From an uncultured Myxococcales bacterium (GTDB lineage Bacteria > Myxococcota_A > Bradymonadia > Bradymonadales > Bradymonadaceae), in NCBI GenBank assembly GCA_913058025.1, contig CAJXPN010000331.1, positions 1-5,794 of the forward strand: 5,794 bases of DNA, given 5' to 3'. Shown one piece after another: positions 1 through 5,532 of this stretch. Numbering within the stretch: position 1 is the stretch's first letter; each line of letters begins with the position of its first letter. The notes under the pieces were generated by a model. The model searched no databases. It was not told the DNA's origin and worked only from the letters and a program-made list of their open reading frames with translations. The translations under genes and the position numbers were made by a program.

Positions 1-47
1 GAGATTTCTGCCTGTCTCGTGGGCTCGGAGATGTGTATAAGAGACAG
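1..47. other. Illumina Nextera i7 adapter (synthetic, left end)
   Basis: This stretch is not genomic. Bases 1-5 (GAGAT) match the 3' end of the P7 primer, 6-13 (TTCTGCCT) match the i7 index usually listed as N703, 14-28 are the Nextera read-2 linker, and 29-47 are the 19-bp Tn5 mosaic end AGATGTGTATAAGAGACAG. Genomic DNA starts at 48. Trim before using the sequence. Recognition is from memory of the adapter set, but the match is complete and is mirrored at the other end. Confidence 0.98.
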
Positions 48-49
48 CC

Positions 50-1537
50 ATGAACCTCACGCTCACGCGCCAACTCACCTGCTGCGCCCTCATCGCCCTC
101 CTCGGCGCGTGCAGCGGCACGGACACCCCCCCGCCCACCGCGGAGCTCGACGCGGGCGCTTCGGGCGACGCCGACACCACACGCGATCCAGACTCCGGCG
201 GTGAAGTCGACAGCGACCAGCCCGACTCAGGCGAAGACACAGGCGCGGACGACGTCGGAGGCGACGTGAGCCCCGACGCCAGCCCCGACGCGGGCGAATA
301 CGTAGAGGTGTCCAGGACCGCCGACGAGCCCGCGGGCGAGGACTGCCCCGGCGGCGGGATGAGGACCGAGGTCGGCCTGGACACCGACAGGGACGGCGCG
401 CTTGGCGACGACGAGGTCGACGCCAGCCTGACGACGTTCGTGTGCGACCCCTTCGACGAGTCGCTGAAGTTCGTCCAGATCTCGGCGGGCAACCAGTACA
501 CGTGTGGCGTGACCACGAACGGAGGCGCGAAGTGCTGGGGCGACAACTCGAGCGGTCAGCTCGGCGACGGCGCGCTCGTGGATCAGGACGAGCCCGTGGA
601 CGTGGTCGGCCTGACCTCCGGCGTCGCGCAGGTCGCGGCAGGCGACGTCCACACCTGCGCACTACTGACCAACGGAGGCGCGAAGTGCTGGGGCGGGAAC
701 GCGTCGGGGCAGCTCGGCGACGGCTCCCAGACCCAGCGCCTGACCCCGGTGGACGTCACGCGGCTGACGTCCGGCGTCGCCGCGATCACCACGGGCGACG
801 ACCACACCTGCGCGATCACGACCTCCGGGGACGCGACGTGCTGGGGACTCAATGACGACGGTCAACTCGGCGACGGCTCGCAGACCTCGGCCAGCTCGCC
901 CGTCAACGTCTCGAGCCTGCGCTCGGGAGTCCTGGCCATCTCGGCAGGCGCGCGCCACACATGCGCGATCCTCACCGGAGGCGGCGCGACGTGCTGGGGC
1001 GACAACGACAACGGCCAGCTCGGCGACGACTCGAACGACGACCGCTCGACGCCCGTCGACGTCGTGGGCATGACCTCGGACACCGCCTCGATCTCGGCCG
1101 GCGGCAACCACACCTGCGCCGTCACCACCACGAACGGCGCGAAGTGCTGGGGCAACAACTTCTTCGGCGCGCTCGGAGAAGGCACCACGAGGCAGCGCGC
1201 GACCCCCCAGGGCGTCTCGGGGCTGAGCTCCTCTGCGGCCTCCATCTCGGCTGGAGATGGCTTCACGTGCGCCGTCACCACCGCGGGCGCCGTCGAGTGC
1301 TGGGGCGCGAACGGCTCCGGCCAGCTCGGCACCGACTCGACCGACAACGAGACGTTCCCCGAGGACGTCTCCGGCCTGACCGCTGGCGTCTCGGCCGTCT
1401 CCGCGGGCGACGACCACACCTGCGCGTTCACCACCGACGGCATCGGCAAGTGCTGGGGCGACAACGACAACGGCCAGCTCGGGCTCGGCTACGACATGGG
1501 CACGCTCACGACACCACAGGACGTGCTCGACGACTGA
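50..1537 (+). CDS. RCC1-repeat lipoprotein, predicted seven-bladed beta-propeller (copy 1)
   Basis: Predicted 495-residue secreted lipoprotein of unknown ligand. Residues 1-20 form a signal peptide ending in the lipobox LGAC with lipidated Cys21. Ser at +2 favours the outer membrane by the E. coli Lol rule. Residues 22-95 are an Asp/Gly/Pro-rich, probably disordered linker. Residues 99-132 are a Cys-to-Cys module with the calcium-loop-like motif DTDRDG, resembling what I recall as DUF7151. Seven RCC1-type repeats follow from residue 143, with the core pattern HTCA-x(8)-CWG-x-N-x(2)-GQLGDG. The first Cys of each falls at 152, 203, 254, 305, 356, 407 and 458, exactly 51 residues apart, and the second ten residues later. 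Such pairs probably form a disulfide across a beta-hairpin, fitting an oxidising compartment. RCC1 propellers bind proteins or other ligands, and no enzyme motif is visible. ATG50 is two bases from the adapter, so its ribosome site is absent; the intact signal peptide supports this start. Third codon positions are nearly all G or C. A paralogue follows. Confidence 0.9.
   Translation: MNLTLTRQLTCCALIALLGACSGTDTPPPTAELDAGASGDADTTRDPDSGGEVDSDQPDSGEDTGADDVGGDVSPDASPDAGEYVEVSRTADEPAGEDCPGGGMRTEVGLDTDRDGALGDDEVDASLTTFVCDPFDESLKFVQISAGNQYTCGVTTNGGAKCWGDNSSGQLGDGALVDQDEPVDVVGLTSGVAQVAAGDVHTCALLTNGGAKCWGGNASGQLGDGSQTQRLTPVDVTRLTSGVAAITTGDDHTCAITTSGDATCWGLNDDGQLGDGSQTSASSPVNVSSLRSGVLAISAGARHTCAILTGGGATCWGDNDNGQLGDDSNDDRSTPVDVVGMTSDTASISAGGNHTCAVTTTNGAKCWGNNFFGALGEGTTRQRATPQGVSGLSSSAASISAGDGFTCAVTTAGAVECWGANGSGQLGTDSTDNETFPEDVSGLTAGVSAVSAGDDHTCAFTTDGIGKCWGDNDNGQLGLGYDMGTLTTPQDVLDD
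476..1537 (+). repeat. Seven tandem 153-bp RCC1 blade repeats (copy 1)
   Basis: In-frame units start at 476, 629, 782, 935, 1088, 1241 and 1394. The first six are exactly 153 bp and the last is shortened by the stop codon. Two nearly unchanged stretches stand out: 25 bases identical between 518-542 and 671-695 (offset 153), and 33 bases identical between 991-1023 and 1450-1482 (offset 459, three units). All seven Cys-Trp-Gly motifs use the codon TGC. The repeats are coding, with no sign of a separate mobile or regulatory repeat. Confidence 0.9.
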
Positions 1538-1559
1538 GAGAACCGGTCGAGCGATCCTC

Positions 1560-1579
1560 GGCCACGGGCCCCGTGGGCC
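1560..1579 (+). terminator. GC-rich hairpin after the first lipoprotein gene, possible terminator
   Basis: CCACGGG (1562-1568) and CCCGTGG (1570-1576) are reverse complements around one base, so the realistic fold is a six-pair stem with a GCC loop; flanking GG and CC could extend it with a bulged G. It lies 24 bases after the stop codon. No T-run follows, so it is not a classical intrinsic terminator and may only be an RNA-stabilising stem. Confidence 0.3.
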
Positions 1580-1582
1580 ACG

Positions 1583-1612
1583 TTGACTCCCATGTCGACG
1601 CACCGCTACGCT
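1583..1612 (+). promoter_or_regulatory. Candidate sigma-70-type promoter for the second lipoprotein gene
   Basis: TTGACT (1583-1588) matches five of six bases of the -35 consensus. After an 18-base spacer, TACGCT (1607-1612) matches the -10 consensus at its first, second and last bases. It would start RNA near 1619, about 87 bases before the TTG start. The layout resembles the candidate at 3085-3114. The -10 is weak, and GC-rich myxobacterial promoters are hard to call by eye. Confidence 0.3.
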
Positions 1613-1692
1613 CTCGATGAACCGATCGCCTCTCAAAGCCAGGTGGGCACACCATGACACCTCACGGGAGTGGTCGGGCGACGCCTACCTGA

Positions 1693-1708
1693 AAGGAGCT
1701 TCGTCTTG
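1693..1708 (+). promoter_or_regulatory. Shine-Dalgarno and TTG start that fix the N-terminus of the second lipoprotein
   Basis: AAGGAG (1693-1698) sits seven bases before TTG at 1706-1708, an almost ideal ribosome-binding arrangement. The in-frame ATG at 1670 has no comparable site and would add twelve residues, including several arginines and a glutamate, ahead of the signal peptide. Starting at TTG also puts the lipobox Cys at residue 21, the same position as in the upstream paralogue. Confidence 0.8.
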
Positions 1709-3061
1709 CGCACGCCAAGCAAACTCACGATTCGACTCGGCCTGCTCGCCTTCACTCAGGTCGCCTGTGGCGGCGCAGGAGACCTCTCAGGAGAGTCGCG
1801 CTTCGAGGACCGGTACGAACAGGTCGAACGGTCGTACGACGTGGCGCGCACCGAGTCCTGTCCCGGGGGTGGGGTCCTCACGTATTCGGGCGCGGACAGC
1901 AACGGCGATGGCATCCTGAGCCCTGGCGAAAGCGAAAGCTCCCTCACGAGGCTCAAGTGCGCACCTGCTCCTGGCCCCATCACGCTCGAGGTCGTCACCG
2001 CGGGCGGGAGACATTCGTGTGGGTTGACCATGTCGGGAGGGGTCAAGTGCTGGGGTGACAACAGAAGCGGCCAGCTCGGTGATGGCACCACGATCGGCAG
2101 CGGCGCGCCCGTCGACGTCCTAGGCTTGAACTCCGGGGTCGCGTCGATCGCCGCAGGTGACTGGCACACATGCGCGATCATGGAAGGCGGCGAAGCCAAG
2201 TGCTGGGGCGACAACAGCTACGGTCAACTCGGCGATGGCTCCCTCGTCGATTCATCCACGCCTGTCGACGTCCTCGAGCTGGAGATGGGCGTCGCCTCGA
2301 TCTCGACGGGAGGAGCCCACACCTGCGCGGTGACCGTGGAAGGCGCCGCGGCGTGTTGGGGTGACAACACGAACGGAGAGCTCGGTGATGGTTCGAGCAT
2401 GGTCCAGACCAGGCCCGTCACAGTGCAGGGGCTGAACCAGGACGTCTCCTCCATCTCCGCGAGCCTCTTCCACACCTGCGCGGTCACGTCCTCCGGAGGC
2501 GCGAAGTGTTGGGGAAGGAACGACCGCGGCGAAGTCGGCGACGGCACGACCCAAAAGAGGCGCTCGCCAGTCGACGTCATGGGGCTGACCTCAGGGGTCA
2601 CCTCCATCTCGACCGGCACCGACTTCACGTGCGCGATCACCGACGCAGGTTCGGCCAGATGTTGGGGTGACAACACGAACGGAGAGCTCGGTGATGGGAC
2701 CGATCTGGCGCATAGCACTCCTGTCGACGTGTCCATGCTGAGATCCAGGGTCACGTCGATATCGTGCGGCAGCGGCTACACCTGCGCGATGACCGCTGAG
2801 GGTGGCGTATGTTGGGGTAATGACAGAAGCGACATATTCGGCGAAGACGAGACGCCGTTCGACAGGTTCCGGGAGCGTGGCATCGTCTACATGCCCTGGC
2901 TCGATGCATCGGTCCGCGTCATCTCGACGGGAAAGACACACGCCTGCTTCGTCACCGAGTCATTCGAGGTCAAGTGCTGGGGCGACAACTCGTCTGGAGG
3001 CCTCGGGATGGGGTACGCCTCCGGCACGCAGGCGTTGCCCGTCAACGTCGTCACCGACTGA
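1706..3061 (+). CDS. RCC1-repeat lipoprotein, predicted seven-bladed beta-propeller (copy 2)
   Basis: Predicted 451-residue lipoprotein, paralogue of the gene just upstream. The TTG start is chosen because AAGGAG lies seven bases upstream and because it leaves a clean signal peptide, with Lys6 and Arg10 before the hydrophobic stretch. The lipobox is QVAC with Cys21; Gln at -3 is unusual, so lipidation is likely rather than certain. The linker is short, unlike the long acidic linker of copy 1. Residues 52-85 repeat the Cys-to-Cys module at identical length (34), with DSNGDG as the metal-loop-like motif. Seven RCC1-type blades follow, first Cys at 105, 156, 207, 258, 309, 360 and 414. Blades 1-5 keep the 51-residue period. 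Blade 6 is irregular: nine rather than ten residues between its cysteines, an extra Cys354, no GQLGDG motif, and a total of 54 residues. The gene uses more A/T third positions than copy 1; four of seven Cys-Trp-Gly motifs use TGT. The role is probably extracytoplasmic binding, ligand unknown. Confidence 0.9.
   Translation: MRTPSKLTIRLGLLAFTQVACGGAGDLSGESRFEDRYEQVERSYDVARTESCPGGGVLTYSGADSNGDGILSPGESESSLTRLKCAPAPGPITLEVVTAGGRHSCGLTMSGGVKCWGDNRSGQLGDGTTIGSGAPVDVLGLNSGVASIAAGDWHTCAIMEGGEAKCWGDNSYGQLGDGSLVDSSTPVDVLELEMGVASISTGGAHTCAVTVEGAAACWGDNTNGELGDGSSMVQTRPVTVQGLNQDVSSISASLFHTCAVTSSGGAKCWGRNDRGEVGDGTTQKRRSPVDVMGLTSGVTSISTGTDFTCAITDAGSARCWGDNTNGELGDGTDLAHSTPVDVSMLRSRVTSISCGSGYTCAMTAEGGVCWGNDRSDIFGEDETPFDRFRERGIVYMPWLDASVRVISTGKTHACFVTESFEVKCWGDNSSGGLGMGYASGTQALPVNVVTD
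1991..3061 (+). repeat. Seven tandem RCC1 blade repeats (copy 2)
   Basis: Units start at 1991, 2144, 2297, 2450, 2603, 2756 and 2918. The first five are 153 bp, the sixth is 162 bp and the last is cut by the stop codon. Bases 2354-2391 and 2660-2697 are identical over 38 bases, in blades 3 and 5, offset by exactly two units (306). Flanking bases differ on both sides, which suggests local gene conversion or recent copying between blades rather than whole-unit duplication. Confidence 0.88.
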
Positions 3062-3071
3062 GCCGCCTCGA

Positions 3072-3105
3072 AAACGTGGTTTGATTGACGCCGTTCAATC
3101 GAACG
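3072..3105 (+). promoter_or_regulatory. Cluster of operator-like palindromes upstream of the thiolase gene
   Basis: Three dyads lie together. AAAC-GTG-GTTT is at 3072-3082. GATTGA-N6-TCAATC is at 3083-3100, perfect over six-base arms. CGTTC-N4-GAACG is at 3092-3105, perfect over five-base arms and overlapping the second. Palindromes of this size commonly bind TetR-family dimers, several of which (PsrA-like, FadR-like) control fatty-acid catabolism and respond to acyl-CoA. The position over the candidate -35 and spacer would suit repression. No regulator gene is in the window, so its identity is inference. Confidence 0.45.
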
Positions 3106-3114
3106 CACTACGGT
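3085..3114 (+). promoter_or_regulatory. Candidate sigma-70-type promoter for the thiolase gene
   Basis: TTGACG (3085-3090) matches five of six -35 bases. TACGGT (3109-3114), after 18 bases, matches three of six -10 bases. Transcription would start near 3121, giving a leader of about 30 bases before the ATG with its purine-rich site AAGAAGGTGA (3139-3148). The promoter overlaps the palindromes at 3083-3105. Confidence 0.35.
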
Positions 3115-3151
3115 GTCGCTCTTCATAGACCCACGCTGAAGAAGGTGACCC

Positions 3152-4342
3152 ATGGACGCATACATCTCCACGACCGCGCGCACGCCGCGCGGCAAGGGCC
3201 GCGAGGGCGGATCGCTCTCCGCGCTCCGCCCCATCGACCTCGTCACCCAGCTCCTACACGCGCTCCCCGAGCGCGGCGGCTTCGACCCTGCCGACATCGA
3301 GGACGTCCTGCTCGGCTGCGTCACGCAGACCGGCGAGCAGGGCGCCGACCTCGCCAGGATCGCCGCGCTCTACGCGGGCTGGCCCGACCAGGTCTCCGGC
3401 GCCACGATCAACCGCTTCTGCGCGTCCGGCCTCGACGCCGTCCAGCTCGCCGCCGCCAAGGTCCACTCGGGGATGGAGGCAGCGGTCGTCGCCGGCGGCG
3501 TCGAGTCGATGTCACGCGTCCCCATCTACTCCGACGAGGGCCCCTGGTTCGCCGACCGCGACGTCGCAAAGAAGACCGGCTTCGTCCAGATGGGCTTCGC
3601 GGCCGACCTCATCGCCACCCAGGAAGGCATCGGTCGCGACGACCTCGACGCCTACGCCGCGCGTAGCCACCAGCGCGCCGCCGCCGCGCACGCCCAGGGG
3701 CGCTTCACCTCGCTCGTCCCCGCGCTCGACGCCGACGGCGCCGTCGCCCTCGACCACGACGAGCTCGTCCGGCCCGGCCAGACCGCCGAGAAGCTCGCGC
3801 GCTTCGACCCGATCTTCGCCGACGAGCGATCCTCCAAGACCGCGCTCGCGAAGTACACGGACCTCGACGGCGTCACCCCCCTGCACCACGTCGGCTGCTC
3901 GCCTGGCCTCGCCGACGGCGCCGCGCTCGCGCTCGTCACGAGCAGGCTGGGCGCCGACGCGCTCGGGGTGACGCCGCGCGCTCGCGTGCTCTCGTACGCG
4001 AACATGAGCGTCGAGCCGATCCGCATGCTCCACGCCTGCATCGACGCGTCGCGCCTGGCGATGACGCGCGCGGGGCTCACGTCGAGTGACCTCGACGTCG
4101 TCGAGGTCAACGAGGCCTTCGCCGCCACGGCAATCGCCACGCAGCGCGCCCTCGAGATCGACGGGGAACGCTACAACCCCAACGGCGGCGTCCTCGCGAT
4201 GGGTCACGCCATGGGCGCGACGGGCGCGATCCTCCTCATGACCGCGCTCGATGAGCTCGAGCGACGCGACGCCGACCTCGCGCTCGTCGCCATCTCGGGC
4301 GGCGCCGGCCTCGGCTCCGCCATGATCATCGAGCGCTGCTGA
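3152..4342 (+). CDS. Thiolase family protein (acetyl-CoA C-acyltransferase-like) with altered active-site motifs
   Basis: A 396-residue cytoplasmic protein of normal thiolase length. Thiolases cleave 3-ketoacyl-CoA with CoA (beta-oxidation) or condense two acyl-CoAs. Visible family marks: nucleophile Cys90 in NRFCASG, the AGGVESMS segment at 114-121, the MGFAADLIA and RSHQRA segments of the middle loop (147-155, 171-176), NEAF at 320-323, and GGVLAMGHAMGATGA at 345-359. Two of the four catalytic motifs are changed. GHP is GHA, although His352 is kept, and the C-terminal CxG motif reads ISGGAG, putting Ser382 where the second catalytic Cys normally sits. The loop before DGAA (246-256, HHVGCSPGLAD) also departs from the usual AGN(A/S)S pattern. 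The fold and acyl-enzyme Cys are intact, but rate, direction or substrate may differ from classical thiolases, so no FadA or AtoB name is assigned. ATG3152 follows a good purine-rich ribosome site. A membrane protein gene follows 38 bases later. Confidence 0.92.
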   Translation: MDAYISTTARTPRGKGREGGSLSALRPIDLVTQLLHALPERGGFDPADIEDVLLGCVTQTGEQGADLARIAALYAGWPDQVSGATINRFCASGLDAVQLAAAKVHSGMEAAVVAGGVESMSRVPIYSDEGPWFADRDVAKKTGFVQMGFAADLIATQEGIGRDDLDAYAARSHQRAAAAHAQGRFTSLVPALDADGAVALDHDELVRPGQTAEKLARFDPIFADERSSKTALAKYTDLDGVTPLHHVGCSPGLADGAALALVTSRLGADALGVTPRARVLSYANMSVEPIRMLHACIDASRLAMTRAGLTSSDLDVVEVNEAFAATAIATQRALEIDGERYNPNGGVLAMGHAMGATGAILLMTALDELERRDADLALVAISGGAGLGSAMIIERC

Positions 4343-4380
4343 AAGCCAGCGCATCGCCCCCTCCCAACGAGTCCTACATC

Positions 4381-5532
4381 ATGGCCTGGCAGACCCTCCT
4401 CCTCGTCGCGTACTGCGCGCTCCTACCCGCGGGCGTACTCGCGCTCGAGCGACGCTTCGCCTGGGCGCGCGCGTTGGGCGCCGTCCTCATCTGCTGCGGT
4501 CTGGGCATCGCCGTCGCCAACCAACCCTTCTTCGCCGTCGACCCCGCGCTCGCCGAGAAGATGAAGAAGGCCACCGACCTCATCAACTCCCTGACGATCC
4601 CATTGGCGATCCCGCTGCTGCTCTTCCAGTCGGACATGTCCGACCTGCGATCGCAGGGCAAGAGCGCGCTCAGCGCGTTCGGGATCTCGGTGCTCTCGGT
4701 CTTCCTCGGCGTCACCGCCATGCGCTACGCGTTCGGTGACATGCTCGGCGCCGAGGGCGGCAAGTCCGCGGGCATGCTCATGAGCGTCTACATCGGCGGG
4801 ACCCCCAACCTCGTGGCAGTCCAGACCGCCGTGCAAGCCACCGAGGAGACCTTCGGCGTCGTGTTCGCCGCCTCGACCTTCGTCTCCACCTTCTACCTCT
4901 TCTTCGTACTCAGCTTCGCGAAGCCGCTGCTCGGTAAGATCTTCCCCGCGCACCCGCTCGCCATGACCGCTGACGACGCAGGCTCCACCGACGAGGGGAC
5001 CTCCACGACGCTGGCCGAGCGCTTCAAGTTCGGCGGACTCAGCCTGCTCGCGTCCGTGGTCTGCGTGGCCATCAGCGCCGGCGCGACCATCGCGATCTTC
5101 GGCAAGATCGAGCCGCTCGGCGTCATCCTCGGGATCACGACGCTCGCCATCGTCGGCTCGTTCTACAAACCTCTGCGCGAGATCCCCACCCACGAGCCCA
5201 TCGGGACTTACCTCATCCTCGCGTTCTGTATCTCCGCGGGCACCATGATGGACATCAGCAAGCTCATGGCCTCAGGCTCGGTCTTCCTGAGCTTCACCAT
5301 CGCGTCCATGCTCATCTTCCTGACCATCCACTACGTGCTCAATCGGCTCGTCGGCAACGACATCGACACCACCATCACCATGAGCATGGCCACCATGTTC
5401 GGCCCGCCCTTCATCCCGGCCGTCGCCAAGGCGCTGCGCAACGACGCCGTCCTCGTCCCCGGCATGACGCTGGGGTTCCTGGGTTACGCCGTGGGCACGT
5501 ACCTCGGGATCGCCGCCGGGTCGTGGCTCTGA
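4381..5532 (+). CDS. DUF819 family (YjcL-like) multi-spanning membrane protein
   Basis: A 383-residue inner-membrane protein with about 11-12 hydrophobic segments, roughly at 3-22, 30-47, 69-83, 95-117, 128-151, 157-184, 216-240, 244-262, 273-292, 298-322, 328-350 and 357-382. A hydrophilic loop at 188-215 divides it in two. The segments IPLAIPLLLFQSD (73-85) and VYIGGTPNLVAV (136-147) are typical of DUF819 proteins, and the length is normal for them. Both halves carry G-x-P-x(3)-A-V (from 140 and from 341, exactly 201 residues apart), suggesting the internal duplication seen in secondary transporters; as I recall, Pfam puts DUF819 in the CPA/AT transporter clan. Transport is therefore plausible, but substrate and ion coupling are unknown. 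The gene starts 38 bases after the thiolase stop with no terminator between, so cotranscription is likely. Its ribosome site is weak (ACGAG at 4367-4371), perhaps relying on upstream translation. Confidence 0.85.
   Translation: MAWQTLLLVAYCALLPAGVLALERRFAWARALGAVLICCGLGIAVANQPFFAVDPALAEKMKKATDLINSLTIPLAIPLLLFQSDMSDLRSQGKSALSAFGISVLSVFLGVTAMRYAFGDMLGAEGGKSAGMLMSVYIGGTPNLVAVQTAVQATEETFGVVFAASTFVSTFYLFFVLSFAKPLLGKIFPAHPLAMTADDAGSTDEGTSTTLAERFKFGGLSLLASVVCVAISAGATIAIFGKIEPLGVILGITTLAIVGSFYKPLREIPTHEPIGTYLILAFCISAGTMMDISKLMASGSVFLSFTIASMLIFLTIHYVLNRLVGNDIDTTITMSMATMFGPPFIPAVAKALRNDAVLVPGMTLGFLGYAVGTYLGIAAGSWL

Noticed and set aside
1..47. Terminal inverted repeats of a transposon or linear element
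   Set aside because: Both ends match the Nextera i7 adapter, index and Tn5 mosaic end completely. The Tn5 relation is from library preparation, and no transposase gene is present.
90..662. Long minus-strand open frames opposite the lipoprotein genes (also 662-1660, 862-1470, 2224-2754)
   Set aside because: They are shadows of GC-rich, 153-bp repetitive genes. Their products are Arg-rich or mirror the repeat period, with no recognisable domain and no ribosome site.
476..3061. CRISPR-like or satellite array suggested by the regular 153-bp period
   Set aside because: The period is in-frame, translates to RCC1 blades and has no spacer/repeat structure.
3512..4354. 280-residue minus-strand open frame opposite the thiolase gene
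   Set aside because: The plus-strand frame encodes a clear thiolase with catalytic motifs. The antisense product is low-complexity Arg/Gly/Val/Glu-rich, as expected from high GC3 coding DNA.
4423..5193. 256-residue minus-strand open frame opposite the DUF819 gene
   Set aside because: Its composition is dominated by Glu, Gly, Arg and His, a typical antisense artefact, while the plus strand encodes well-formed membrane helices.
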